Assembly (NCBI RefSeq): GCF_014205335.1
Contig: NZ_JACHNH010000001.1
Location: 3,776,501 to 3,840,500, forward strand
Direction: 5' to 3'
Origin: Amorphoplanes digitatis
GTDB lineage: Bacteria > Actinomycetota > Actinomycetes > Mycobacteriales > Micromonosporaceae
DNA length: 64,000 nt
Below, in pieces: positions 42,718 through 51,461 of the stretch; the stretch's first letter is position 1; each line of letters starts with the position of its first letter. Position numbers and translations under genes: made by a program. The notes below the pieces were generated by a model, which saw only the letters and a list, made by a program, of their open reading frames with translations, did no database searches and was not told the origin of the DNA.

Positions 42718-43995
42718 ATGAGAACCACCAGAACCATCGGCGCGGCCGCCGCGGCCGCCGCGGCCGTCCTGATCCCCGCCGGCGGCCTCGTCCCCGTGAC
42801 GGCCGCGCCGGCGGGCGCGGCGCCGTCCGCGGCGCGGTGCGCGGCCGCGTCCACCGTCCGGGAGACGCTGCCGAACGGCACCACCTGGCAGCTCTGCTGG
42901 CGCATGCACCGCCAGACCGGGCTCGTCCTGGAGGACGTGCGGGTCTCCTCCCGGCGCGACCCGGAGCCGGTGCGCGTCCTCAGATCCGTGACCCTGGCCC
43001 AGCTCAACGTGCCGTACGACTCCGGGGTGATCGAGTACAACGACATCACCGACTACGGCTTCGGCGGCCAGTACCTGCAGACCCTGGCCGGCGACGACTG
43101 CAAGGGCGGCTCCGCCCGGGTCGGCTCCGACGGCGGCGCCGAGCCGCGGCGCCGCAAGGTGCTCTGCGTGAGCGCGGAGGCGTCCGGGCTCGCCTACCGG
43201 CTGCGCAACGAGCGGGCGCCGACGACACCGTACGCCCGGCAGGGCCACGACCTGGTGCTGCGCGCGGTGAGCAAGGTGGACTCCTACGAGTACGTCACCG
43301 AGTACCGCCTGCACGACGACGGCGAGATCTCGGTGCGCCTCGGCGCAACCGGCGATCTGTCGCCGCAGGGCTACGGCTCCGCCGACGACGGCTGGCCGGT
43401 CGGCAAGGGCACGCACGACTTCGCGACCAGCCACTTCCACAGCGCCTTCTGGCGTGTCGACTTCGACCTCGCCGGCCGCGGCGGCGAGCGGGTCGAGCAG
43501 TACGACACCCGGGTGGCGGGCCGGGGCAGGAAGGTCGCGGTGCTCCGGACCAGCCGCAAGGTCATCGCCCGGGAGGGCAGCTTCACGAAGGCCAACCGCC
43601 GCTGGTGGCGGGTCGTGAGCCGGGCCGCGCGCAACGCCGACGGGCACGCCCGCTCGTACGAGCTGGTCACCGCCGAGAGCGACGTCTACGAGGCACACCC
43701 GGAGACCCGGCCGGACGTGACCTTCACCCAGCACCATGGGTGCGAGCGGTACGCGACGGACAACACCGACCCGCAGTGCGCCGGGCGCCGGTCCATCCTG
43801 GACTACGCGCGCAACGCCGAGACCATGACGAACCCGGTGATGTGGGTCCGGGTCGGCTTCCACCACGTGCCGCGCGACGAGGACCAGAGCCCGATGCCGC
43901 TGCACTGGCAGGGTTTCGACCTCGTGCCCCGGGACTTCACCGAGATCAACCGGCTCGCGCCGGACGCGCTCGACCGCGTCAACGGCCGGAACTGA
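42718..43995 (+). CDS. Exported copper amine oxidase catalytic domain, stand-alone
   Basis: 425 residues with a signal peptide (about 1-36). The mature part begins where the catalytic domain of amine oxidases begins (TWQLCWRMHRQTGLVLEDVRV). The catalytic-base Asp is Asp109 in YNDITDYGFGG (usual form FDxGExxxG), followed by DDCKGG. The Tyr that becomes topaquinone is Tyr190 in VDSYEY (usual NYDY/NYEY). Copper ligands are His239 and His241 in SHFHSAFWRVDFDL, and the third is in GFHHVPRDEDQ (about His383), then MPLHWQGFDLVPRDF. All key residues are present although the protein lacks N2/N3, which appear to be supplied by the preceding gene. Expected reaction: oxidation of a primary amine to aldehyde, ammonia and peroxide. 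Confidence 0.75.
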   Translation: MRTTRTIGAAAAAAAAVLIPAGGLVPVTAAPAGAAPSAARCAAASTVRETLPNGTTWQLCWRMHRQTGLVLEDVRVSSRRDPEPVRVLRSVTLAQLNVPYDSGVIEYNDITDYGFGGQYLQTLAGDDCKGGSARVGSDGGAEPRRRKVLCVSAEASGLAYRLRNERAPTTPYARQGHDLVLRAVSKVDSYEYVTEYRLHDDGEISVRLGATGDLSPQGYGSADDGWPVGKGTHDFATSHFHSAFWRVDFDLAGRGGERVEQYDTRVAGRGRKVAVLRTSRKVIAREGSFTKANRRWWRVVSRAARNADGHARSYELVTAESDVYEAHPETRPDVTFTQHHGCERYATDNTDPQCAGRRSILDYARNAETMTNPVMWVRVGFHHVPRDEDQSPMPLHWQGFDLVPRDFTEINRLAPDALDRVNGRN

Positions 43996-43996
43996 C

Positions 43997-44599
43997 GTGT
44001 CCGTACCCGGATCGGTTCTGACCCTGTTCCTGGCCATGGCGGCCTTGGCGGGCTGTGCCGCCGAGGCGCCCCGGCCCGAACCGGTCGCCGTCGCCGCGAC
44101 CGTCGCCGCGCCGCGCGCGATCGACGTGCTGTTCGCCCGGATGATGGTCGCGCACCACGCGCAGGCGGTCCGGCTGAGCCGGATCCTGCTCGCGAGGCCT
44201 GGCGTGCCCGAGCGCGTGCACCACGTCGCCGGCTTCATCGCACAGGACCAGCAGCGCGAGATCGACGAGATCAACGCCTGGCTGATCGCCTGGGGCCGCC
44301 CGGCCGCCGACCCGGCGGACCCGGCCATGCTGCGGATGCACGGCGGTGACGCCGCGGCGCACGGCATGCTGACCGAGGACCAGCTGCGCGAGGTCGGGAC
44401 CGCGGCGCCCGCGGCGGCGGCCCGGTCGTTCCTGCGGCAGATGATCGCGCACCACACCGGCGCGATCACCATGGCCCGCTCGGTGCTGGAGACCGGCGGG
44501 AACCGCTACATCAGGTCCCTGGCGGCGCACGTCGTCAACGAGCAGACGGCGGAGAACGACGCCATGCGCGCCCTGCTCGTTACGCCGCTTCCAGGGTGA
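43997..44599 (+). CDS. DUF305 lipoprotein, probable copper-related
   Basis: 200 residues. A lipoprotein signal ends in ALAGCAAEA (lipobox). Two halves each carry the DUF305 motif: ARMMVAHHAQAVRLS and RQMIAHHTGAITMARS, with Met and paired His suited to metal binding. Some DUF305 proteins bind copper. GTG 43997 lies 2 nt after the stop of the amine oxidase catalytic gene, so it is in the same operon and may help deliver copper (inference). The 3' end overlaps the convergent GGDEF-EAL gene by 20 nt. Confidence 0.85.
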   Translation: MSVPGSVLTLFLAMAALAGCAAEAPRPEPVAVAATVAAPRAIDVLFARMMVAHHAQAVRLSRILLARPGVPERVHHVAGFIAQDQQREIDEINAWLIAWGRPAADPADPAMLRMHGGDAAAHGMLTEDQLREVGTAAPAAAARSFLRQMIAHHTGAITMARSVLETGGNRYIRSLAAHVVNEQTAENDAMRALLVTPLPG

Positions 44600-46814
44600 C
44601 CCCGCGTGCCGGGGTGAGCATCTGGTGGAAGTCGTCGGCGGTGACCGGCGGGCTGAAGAAGTAGCCCTGGATGGCCGGGCATTCGGCGGCGCGCAGCGCC
44701 TCCCAGTCCGCCAGGTCCTCGACGCCCTCGGCGACCACGGACATGTTCAGCGAGTGTGCCAGCCAGAGCACGGCGGAGATGATCGACGCCTTGCGGGTGT
44801 CGTCGGCCAGGCCGGCGACGAACGAGCGGTCCAGCTTCACGATGTCCGCGGGTACGGACTGGAGCCAGGTCAGCGAGCTGTACCCGGTGCCGAAGTCGTC
44901 GAGGGCGATGCGTACGCCCAGCGCCTTGATGGCGTGCAGCCGGTTGCGCAGGTCGAGGGAGTTGGACAGCAGCGCGGTCTCGGTGATCTCCAGGACCAGC
45001 CGCGACGGGTCGTCCAGGCCGCTGACGGCCAGCATCCGGGCGAGCTTCGGGACGAAGTCCGGCTCGGACAGCTGCCGCGGGCTGACGTTCACCGAGACGT
45101 AGCCCAGCTCGTGGCGCCACCGGTGCAGGTGGCGCAGCGCCTCCGCGAGCACGTGCTCGCCGAGCGGCACCACCAGCCCGGTCTCCTCGGCGGTCGGGAT
45201 GAAGTGGCCCGGCGCGAGCAGCTCGCCCTCGGTGGTCCACATCCGGACCAGGGCCTCGGCGCCGACGATGAGTCCGGTGGCGGGGGAGACGATGGGCTGG
45301 AACCAGACCGGCAGGGTCGCCACCCGGTCGCCGTCCAGCGCCTGCCGCAGTCGCGACTCCGCGGTGATGCGCTGCTGCACCGCCACCCGCATCTCGTCGT
45401 TGAAGATCTCCAGGCGGTTGCCGCCGGCGCGCTTGGCCGCGTACATGGCGGTGTCGGCGGCCAGCACGGCCTGCTCCGCCTGCTCGGGGCGGTGCGCGAG
45501 GGCGAGGCCGATGCTCACCGCCAGCTGGAGCCGCCCGCCGGTGACCGGCAGCGGCTGCGCCAGCGACGCCAGCACCGCCCGGCCGGTCTCGAGTCCGGAC
45601 GCCACCGGGCCGGGGTGCGCGACCACGAACTCGTCGCCGCCGAGCCGGGCGATCACCGAGCCGCGCGGCACGGTCAGCTCCAGCCGGGCGGCCAGGGCGC
45701 GCAGCACGTCGTCGCCGGCGGAGTGGCCGGATCCGTCGTTTATCGCCTTGAACCGGTCCACGTCGAGGTAGAGCACCGACACCGGGCCGTCGCTCGCGCC
45801 GAGCAGCTCGACAAGGTCGACCTCGAACGCCGACCGCGACAGCAGCCCGGTGAGCGAGTCCTGTCGCACCTGGCGGCGCAGCGCGGCCTCGTGCTCCTGC
45901 TGCCGGGTGACGTCCAGGCAGTGCAGGAAGACCGACTGGATCCGGCCGCGGCGGTCGCGCAGGCCGTTGCTGTGCGTCTCGACCCACATCAGCGAGCCGT
46001 CGTCGTGACGCCGGTACGCCTGGGTGATCGTTGTGGTGGCGTCGGGCGCGCTCATCAGTTGCCTGATGAGCGTGCCGGTCTCGGTGCCCTCCGGGGTGAC
46101 GGGCAGGTCGGCCAGGGAGTAGCCCGGCGCGAGCTGCTCGGGCAGGCCGAGCCAGCCCCGGAACGCCGAGTTGACGCGCAGTAACCCGCCGTCGGGCGCG
46201 ATCATGGCCATCGGCACGGGTGTCTCGTCGAACGCCACGCTCAGCTGGGCCTGGCTCGCCGCGAGGCTGTCCTGAGCCCGCCGCTCCTCGGCCTCGGTCA
46301 GCCGCCAGGCCACCACCTGGAACGTCGCCGCCGCCAGCACGGCGCAGCCGTGCACCACCGCCCAGAGCCAGGGGCGCGCCACGGCGCTGTGGTGGTCGTA
46401 GGTGCGCTCGGCGACCAGGGCGCCGAAGACGGCGTGGTGCAGGGTGGTGCCGACCAGGAACACGCAGAAGGGCGTCCAGTCGCGGTACAGCGCCAGCGCG
46501 GCGATGGCGATGAAGAACGCGAAGTGCGCCTCGGTCTGCCCGCCGGACATGGCGACGAATCCGCCACACGCGATGGTCAGGCCGACGGCGACGAAGATCG
46601 AGGGCAGCCGCCGCGGGCGCAGCAGCACCGCGCCGACCACGCACGGCAGGATCAGGCCGACGGTGAACAGCCAGGCCGAGTCGAGCCGGTCCTGCGTGTA
46701 GCCGTAGACGGTCAGGGCGAGCACGATTACCGCGAGCAGCAGCGTCAACAGCCGATGACGACGCGTCCAGTCCTCGTCGCGAAGCCCGCCACCGGCCGGA
46801 AGCCAACCACGCAT
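44580..46814 (-). CDS. Membrane PAS-GGDEF-EAL c-di-GMP turnover protein
   Basis: A 744-residue protein. Residues about 20-170 hold six or so membrane segments including HFAFFIAIAALALYRDW, a MASE-like sensor. A PAS domain follows (about 190-310). The GGDEF domain (about 315-480) has YLDVDRFKAINDGSGHSAGD and an intact LGGDEF. The EAL domain (about 490-735) has GAEALVRM, NVSPRQLSEPDF, EITETALL, LDDFGTGYSS and VVAEGVE. Both catalytic motif sets look intact, so it may be bifunctional. It follows the PQ-loop gene by 24 bp in the same orientation. Confidence 0.88.
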   Translation of the reverse strand: MRGWLPAGGGLRDEDWTRRHRLLTLLLAVIVLALTVYGYTQDRLDSAWLFTVGLILPCVVGAVLLRPRRLPSIFVAVGLTIACGGFVAMSGGQTEAHFAFFIAIAALALYRDWTPFCVFLVGTTLHHAVFGALVAERTYDHHSAVARPWLWAVVHGCAVLAAATFQVVAWRLTEAEERRAQDSLAASQAQLSVAFDETPVPMAMIAPDGGLLRVNSAFRGWLGLPEQLAPGYSLADLPVTPEGTETGTLIRQLMSAPDATTTITQAYRRHDDGSLMWVETHSNGLRDRRGRIQSVFLHCLDVTRQQEHEAALRRQVRQDSLTGLLSRSAFEVDLVELLGASDGPVSVLYLDVDRFKAINDGSGHSAGDDVLRALAARLELTVPRGSVIARLGGDEFVVAHPGPVASGLETGRAVLASLAQPLPVTGGRLQLAVSIGLALAHRPEQAEQAVLAADTAMYAAKRAGGNRLEIFNDEMRVAVQQRITAESRLRQALDGDRVATLPVWFQPIVSPATGLIVGAEALVRMWTTEGELLAPGHFIPTAEETGLVVPLGEHVLAEALRHLHRWRHELGYVSVNVSPRQLSEPDFVPKLARMLAVSGLDDPSRLVLEITETALLSNSLDLRNRLHAIKALGVRIALDDFGTGYSSLTWLQSVPADIVKLDRSFVAGLADDTRKASIISAVLWLAHSLNMSVVAEGVEDLADWEALRAAECPAIQGYFFSPPVTADDFHQMLTPARGVTLEAA

Positions 46815-46838
46815 AGTCGAACTCCCGTCCCTCGGCCG

Positions 46839-47708
46839 TTAATGGGCAAGATCGGCGTGCCCTGCACCGGCCTGAGTGAACGGGCGGTTGCCACCTGGTT
46901 GTGGCCGGACCGGTCGCCCGGGCGGACGGAGCGGGTTCCTCGTGGCGGCGCGCGGGCGCATCGCCGGGGCGGGACGGGCCGCGCCCGCGAAGGCGGCGGC
47001 CGGGTGGACGATGCGGGTGCCGGTGGAGTGCGGCCGGATCGCCGGGGCACCGGCGGGCGCGGTGGCCGTGCGCGTCGCCGTGGTCCGGCCGGCGGTCGTG
47101 ATGATCCAGCACACGATCAGCGCGGCGGCCAGGCCGACGGACGCGGACAGCCAGACCGCCACCTGGCCGGTGGCCACGCCGTACGCGGACCAGCAGGCGG
47201 TACAGGCCGCCGAGAGCCGCCAGCGCAGCGGCGACAGGCCCGCCAGGTCCTGGGTGCGGTCGCGCAGCAGCGACAGCGGCTGCGGCACCGCCGAGAGCGT
47301 CGCGGCGACCGCGAGCACCAGGCCGAGGGCCGTCGCGACCCGCGGGGTGCCGAGGTGCGTGGTCGCGGCCAGCGCCGCGCTGAGCGCCGCGGCGCAGACC
47401 ACGGCCGCCGCGCCGGCCGCGCCGGTCAGCAGCCTGCGCCCGCTACGCAGCTCACCCCGCTTGACCAGCAGCACCGCCAGGATCAACAGCCCGGCGAGCC
47501 CGGTCACCGTGTTCGTGACCACCTGGACGGCCTCACCGGTCAGCAGCCCGTAGACGATCCAGCCGACCGGCATCGCGACGCCCTGCCAGCAGGCGACGGC
47601 GCAGAGACCGTTCGTGTGGCCCTTGGCGACCGAACGCCAGACCTGGGGCCAGAGGAGGGTCATGGACAGGGCGGCGCCGAGCCAGCCGAGAACAGCAGAG
47701 GAGTGCAT
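46839..47708 (-). CDS. Two-repeat PQ-loop (SWEET-like) membrane protein
   Basis: 289 residues. Repeat 1 (about 5-75) has LGWLGAALSMTLLWPQVWRSVAKGHTNGLCAVACWQG. Repeat 2 (about 130-205) has AVPQPLSLLRDRTQDLAGLSPLRWRLSAACTACWSAYG. Each contains a PQ motif and a triple-helix pattern, joined by two extra hydrophobic segments. Bacterial SemiSWEETs usually have one repeat, so a duplicated form is less common. The C-terminal 80 residues are a basic, Pro/Arg-rich polar tail. Possible sugar or small-metabolite transport. ATG 47708. Confidence 0.75.
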   Translation of the reverse strand: MHSSAVLGWLGAALSMTLLWPQVWRSVAKGHTNGLCAVACWQGVAMPVGWIVYGLLTGEAVQVVTNTVTGLAGLLILAVLLVKRGELRSGRRLLTGAAGAAAVVCAAALSAALAATTHLGTPRVATALGLVLAVAATLSAVPQPLSLLRDRTQDLAGLSPLRWRLSAACTACWSAYGVATGQVAVWLSASVGLAAALIVCWIITTAGRTTATRTATAPAGAPAIRPHSTGTRIVHPAAAFAGAARPAPAMRPRAATRNPLRPPGRPVRPQPGGNRPFTQAGAGHADLAH

Positions 47709-47882
47709 AATCCGTTTCCGGTAGAGGGTGTGCGGTATCGGCCGGTCGACCCGCGGCCACCCTCCCCATCGCCCCCGGCACGGCCGGCCTGACGAGATCC
47801 CTCCGTGATGGGTGACACGGGCGGAAACCACCGTTTCGCACCTAAGTCCGGTCGGATCGAGCCGACGTTGTGGCGACTCCGC

Positions 47883-48785
47883 TCAATCGGCCGTGACCAG
47901 GACCGCCGGGCGCGGAGCCGGGGTGCCGTGCAGGCCGATCACGAGCCCCGCCGACACCACGGCGATGCCCATCCAGACCCCGGCCCGCGGCGCGGGCCCG
48001 CCGAGGGCCACCCCGGCCAGCGCCGCCGCGATCGGGGCGATGCCGGTCAGCAGGCCCGCCCGTCCCGCGCCGATCCGGGACACGCACGCGTACCAGAGCA
48101 CGAACGCCACCGCCGTCACCGCGACCGCGAGATAGGCGCCGGCCAGCAGGTCCGTCCGGCTCAGCCGGGTTATCGCGGCCGGACCCTCGTGCAGCGGGCC
48201 GAGCACCGCCAGCATCGCCACCGCCAGCCAGGTGGTGTGCACGGACACCCCGACCGGGCCGTGCCGTCCCAGCACCGGAACGGCGAGCAGCGTGAACGCG
48301 GCCTCGCAGCCGAACGCCACCGCCGCCCACGCCACGCCGGTCCCGTCGGTGCGGCCCAGGCCCTGCACCAGCGCCGCGCCGAGGGTCACCACGAGCGCGC
48401 CGGCCAGGACCGGCCGGCGCGGGCCGTGGCCCTCCAGCACCGGCCCGGCCGCCGCCAGCAGCAGCGGCACGCAGGCGACCGCGACGCCGAGGACGGCCGG
48501 CTCGGCGTGCTTGGCGCCCTGCACCAGCGCCAGGTTGAAGACGACGAGCCCGGTCGCGGCGATGCCGGCGAGCCAGAGCCACTCCGCGCCGCGCGGCCGT
48601 ACCAGCCCGGACCGGCTGAGCCGGGCGAAGGCGACAAGCAGCAGGCAGGCCAGGGCGTAGCGCGCCGCCTGGGTGGTGAACAGGGGCGCGTCGGCGAGGA
48701 CCCCGGAGACGGCGACGCTGCCGCCGACGCAGACCATGCCGGCCGCGCCGGCGGCGACGGGAAGTAATCGGGACACGCGGACCAT
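47883..48785 (-). CDS. EamA/DMT-family transporter
   Basis: A 300-residue protein with ten hydrophobic segments in two EamA-type halves (AGAAGMVCVGGSVAVSGVLADAPLFTTQAARYALACLLLVAFARL; second half FGCEAAFTLLAVPVLGRHGPVG, then AGLLTGIAPIAAALAGVALGG). Probable exporter of an amino acid or related metabolite. It is divergent from a MocR-type regulator across 50 bp with an inverted repeat, so it is probably that regulator's target. Confidence 0.88.
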   Translation of the reverse strand: MVRVSRLLPVAAGAAGMVCVGGSVAVSGVLADAPLFTTQAARYALACLLLVAFARLSRSGLVRPRGAEWLWLAGIAATGLVVFNLALVQGAKHAEPAVLGVAVACVPLLLAAAGPVLEGHGPRRPVLAGALVVTLGAALVQGLGRTDGTGVAWAAVAFGCEAAFTLLAVPVLGRHGPVGVSVHTTWLAVAMLAVLGPLHEGPAAITRLSRTDLLAGAYLAVAVTAVAFVLWYACVSRIGAGRAGLLTGIAPIAAALAGVALGGPAPRAGVWMGIAVVSAGLVIGLHGTPAPRPAVLVTAD

Positions 48786-48801
48786 GCTCCGGGGCGATAT
48801 G

Positions 48802-48829
48802 GTCCCTCCAGAAGAACCAATCTGGGGAC
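48802..48829. promoter_or_regulatory. Inverted repeat between the DMT transporter and the MocR gene
   Basis: GTCCCTCCAGA (48802-48812) and TCTGGGGAC (48821-48829) form an imperfect dyad with an 8-nt spacer in the only 50 bp between the divergent genes. MocR-type proteins typically bind such sites to control themselves and the neighbouring gene. Confidence 0.5.
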
Positions 48830-48835
48830 AGGGAG

Positions 48836-50263
48836 GTGGACCAAGTCGACTTCCTGGAGCTCTACGCCGGTGCCGCCCCGGCCAAGGGCGTCACCACCTG
48901 GCTGGTGGACGTGCTGCGGGCCGCGATCGCCGGCGGCAGCCTCCCGGCCGGGGCCCGGCTGCCCGCCACCCGCGTGCTCGCCGCCGAGCTCGGCCTCTCC
49001 CGCGGCGTCGTCGTCGAGGCATACCAGCGGCTCACCGACGAGGGGCTGCTCAGCGGGCGCACCGGCGCCGGCACCGTGGTGATCGCGCCCGCGGGCATGC
49101 CGCGCGGGGAGAGCCGCCCGCGGGACGCCTCCGGGATGTGGCTGCCGCTGCCGCCGTCGGCCGACATCGAGCTGGACCTCTCACCGGGCGTGCCGGACCT
49201 GTCGGCGTTTCCCCGGGCGGCCTGGCTGCGCGCCGAGCGGATCGTGCTCGCGGGCGCCAGCAACGCCGATCTCGGCTACGGCGACCCGCGCGGCAGCCCG
49301 CGACTGCGCGGTGAGCTCGCGAGCTGGCTCGCCCGGACCCGCGGAGTGCGGGCGGCCGCCGACGATCTCATCGTCACCGGCGGGGTCGCGCAGGCCCTGG
49401 CGCTGCTGTCGCAGTCGCTGCGGTCGCGGGGGGTCGCCGCGGTCGCGGTCGAGGACCCCGGGTCGCGCGGCACCCGCGAGGAGCTCGAGCACTGGGGGCT
49501 GCGGACCGTGCCGATCCCGGTCGACGACCAGGGCATCCGCGTGGACGAACTCGACGCGGGCGGCCTGGAGAACGTCCTGCTCACCCCGGCGCACCAGTTC
49601 CCGACCGGTGTGGTGCTGAGCCCGGCCCGCCGCCGCGCGCTGCTGGACCGGCCCGCCCTGCGCGACGGGTCCGGCCTGATCATCGAGGACGACTACGACG
49701 CCGAGCACCGCTACGACCGCGCCCCGGTGGCCGCGCTACAGGGCTCGGGGCCCGAGCGGGTCGCGTACGCCGGCAGCGTCTCCAAGTCCCTCGCACCGGG
49801 CATGCGCCTGGGCTGGCTGATCGCGCCGCGCCGGCTGCACGCCGAGCTGGTCACCGCCAAGCACGCCAGCGACCTCGGCAACCCCGCCCTGCCGCAGCTG
49901 ATCTTCGCGCACCTGCTCGCGGCCGGCGACTACGAGCGGCACCTGCGCACGGTCCGCCGCCGCCAGCGCGCCCGCCGCGACGCCCTGCTGAGCGGCCTGG
50001 CCGAGCACCTGCCCTCGGCGCGGGTCGAGGGCGTCGCCGCCGGGCTGCACCTGCTGATCACATTGCCGGGTACCGGCGACGACACGGAACTCGCGCGGCG
50101 GATCGAGCGCACCGGCGTACGGGTGCATCCGCTGTCCTGGCACCGGCAGCTCGACGGCCCGCCGGGCCTGGTCCTCGGCTACGCCGCGCTGCCGCCGGAC
50201 CGCCTCCAGGAGGCCGCCCGCCGGATCGCCGCCGCGCTCAGGCGCGGGCACCGGGCGCCGTGA
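48836..50263 (+). CDS. MocR/PdxR-type regulator (GntR-aminotransferase fusion)
   Basis: 475 residues. It has an N-terminal GntR winged helix (about 15-85: AAIAGGSLPAGARLPATRVLAAELGLSRGVVVEAYQRLTDEGLL) and a fold-type I aminotransferase domain (about 110-470). The aminotransferase part has LGYGDPRGSPRLRGELASWLA, IIEDDYDAEHRYD and the PLP Lys in AGSVSKSLAPGMRLGWL. Such proteins sense PLP or an amino compound. GTG 48836. Divergent from the DMT transporter, the likely target. Confidence 0.9.
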   Translation: MDQVDFLELYAGAAPAKGVTTWLVDVLRAAIAGGSLPAGARLPATRVLAAELGLSRGVVVEAYQRLTDEGLLSGRTGAGTVVIAPAGMPRGESRPRDASGMWLPLPPSADIELDLSPGVPDLSAFPRAAWLRAERIVLAGASNADLGYGDPRGSPRLRGELASWLARTRGVRAAADDLIVTGGVAQALALLSQSLRSRGVAAVAVEDPGSRGTREELEHWGLRTVPIPVDDQGIRVDELDAGGLENVLLTPAHQFPTGVVLSPARRRALLDRPALRDGSGLIIEDDYDAEHRYDRAPVAALQGSGPERVAYAGSVSKSLAPGMRLGWLIAPRRLHAELVTAKHASDLGNPALPQLIFAHLLAAGDYERHLRTVRRRQRARRDALLSGLAEHLPSARVEGVAAGLHLLITLPGTGDDTELARRIERTGVRVHPLSWHRQLDGPPGLVLGYAALPPDRLQEAARRIAAALRRGHRAP

Positions 50264-50405
50264 GGCGCGCGACACGCCCGGACGGGCGGCGGTCTTGTCC
50301 CGCCTGAGCTGAGCCCGCGTGCCGGCGGCGCGATCCGGGGCTCCACGAGCTGTAGGTACATGCACTACGGTCGGTTGATCACGATGGCGGTGAAGGGAGC
50401 CAGGT

Positions 50406-51461
50406 TTGACCCCCTCCGATCCGCAGTTGCAGGCCCTGCGGGCGCTGCACGCGGTCACCAAGCGCGTGCACGCCAGCCTTGACCTGACCGAGACCCTCGA
50501 CGCGGTCGTGTGTGGAGTCGTCGAGGCGGCCGGCTTCGGCCTCGCGGCGGTCAACCTGGCCGAGCAGAACGGCGACTACACCACCGTCGCGGTCGCCGGC
50601 AGCGACGACGTGCGCCGGGAGCTGCTCGGCAAGAGCGGCTCGGCGGAGAACTGGGCCGAGCTGTTCCGCCGGGCCGAGCGCTGGGGCTCGCTCTACTTCG
50701 TCGACCACCGCTTCGGGGTGCCGGAGTCGCTCTACGTCTGGGTGCCCGACATCGAGGCCAGCGACGACCCGGCGCGGTGGCACCCGCTGGACTGCCTCTT
50801 CGCGCCGCTGATGGCGCCGTCGGGTGAGTGGCTGGGCGTGCTCAGCGTCGACCTGCCGCGGGGCGGTCTGCGGCCCGGGCCGCAGCAGCAGGAGATCCTG
50901 GAGTTCTTCGCCGAGCACGCGGCCATCGCCATCCAGCACGCCCGCCTGCACTCCCGGCTCGAGCGCAGCCAGGCCGCGGCGGAGTACGCGGCGACGCACG
51001 ACAGCCTCACCGGGCTGGCCAACCGCGCCCTGCTCATGTCCCGCATCGCCGCGCTGCCGGGTCTCGGCGCGCGGCAGGCGGGTGTGCTCGTGGTCGACCT
51101 GGACGGCTTCAAGAAGGTCAACGACGCGGCCGGCCACGAGGCGGGCGACGAGGTGCTGCGGGTCGTGGCCGAGCGCCTGCGGCACCACCTGCGCGGCGCC
51201 GACGTGCTCGCCCGGACCGGCGGGGACGAGTTCGTCGCGGTGCTGGCCGGCGACGACCTCGAGGACGTCCTACCGGCGACCGCGCGGCGGCTGCGCGCGG
51301 CGATCGCCGAGCCGATCTGCGGCGACACCGGCGTGCACCGCGTCGGCGCCAGCATCGGTTACGCCATCGGGCGGGCCGGTGAGGACTTCTCCCGGCTCGT
51401 CGCGGCCGCGGACGTGGCGATGTACACCGAGAAGCGGCGCGCTAACGCCCCGGTGCCGTGA
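50406..51461 (+). CDS. GAF-GGDEF diguanylate cyclase
   Basis: 351 residues, cytoplasmic. A GAF domain (about 10-180: LHAVTKRVHASLDLTETLDAVVCGVVEAAGFG, APLMAPSGEWLGVLSVDLPRGG) precedes a GGDEF domain (about 195-345) with THDSLTGLANRALL, VVDLDGFKKVNDAAGHEAGD. The active-site loop reads RTGGDEF, intact. The TTG start at 50406 is supported by AAGGGAG 6 nt upstream. Its end overlaps the convergent IclR gene by 20 nt. Confidence 0.88.
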   Translation: MTPSDPQLQALRALHAVTKRVHASLDLTETLDAVVCGVVEAAGFGLAAVNLAEQNGDYTTVAVAGSDDVRRELLGKSGSAENWAELFRRAERWGSLYFVDHRFGVPESLYVWVPDIEASDDPARWHPLDCLFAPLMAPSGEWLGVLSVDLPRGGLRPGPQQQEILEFFAEHAAIAIQHARLHSRLERSQAAAEYAATHDSLTGLANRALLMSRIAALPGLGARQAGVLVVDLDGFKKVNDAAGHEAGDEVLRVVAERLRHHLRGADVLARTGGDEFVAVLAGDDLEDVLPATARRLRAAIAEPICGDTGVHRVGASIGYAIGRAGEDFSRLVAAADVAMYTEKRRANAPVP

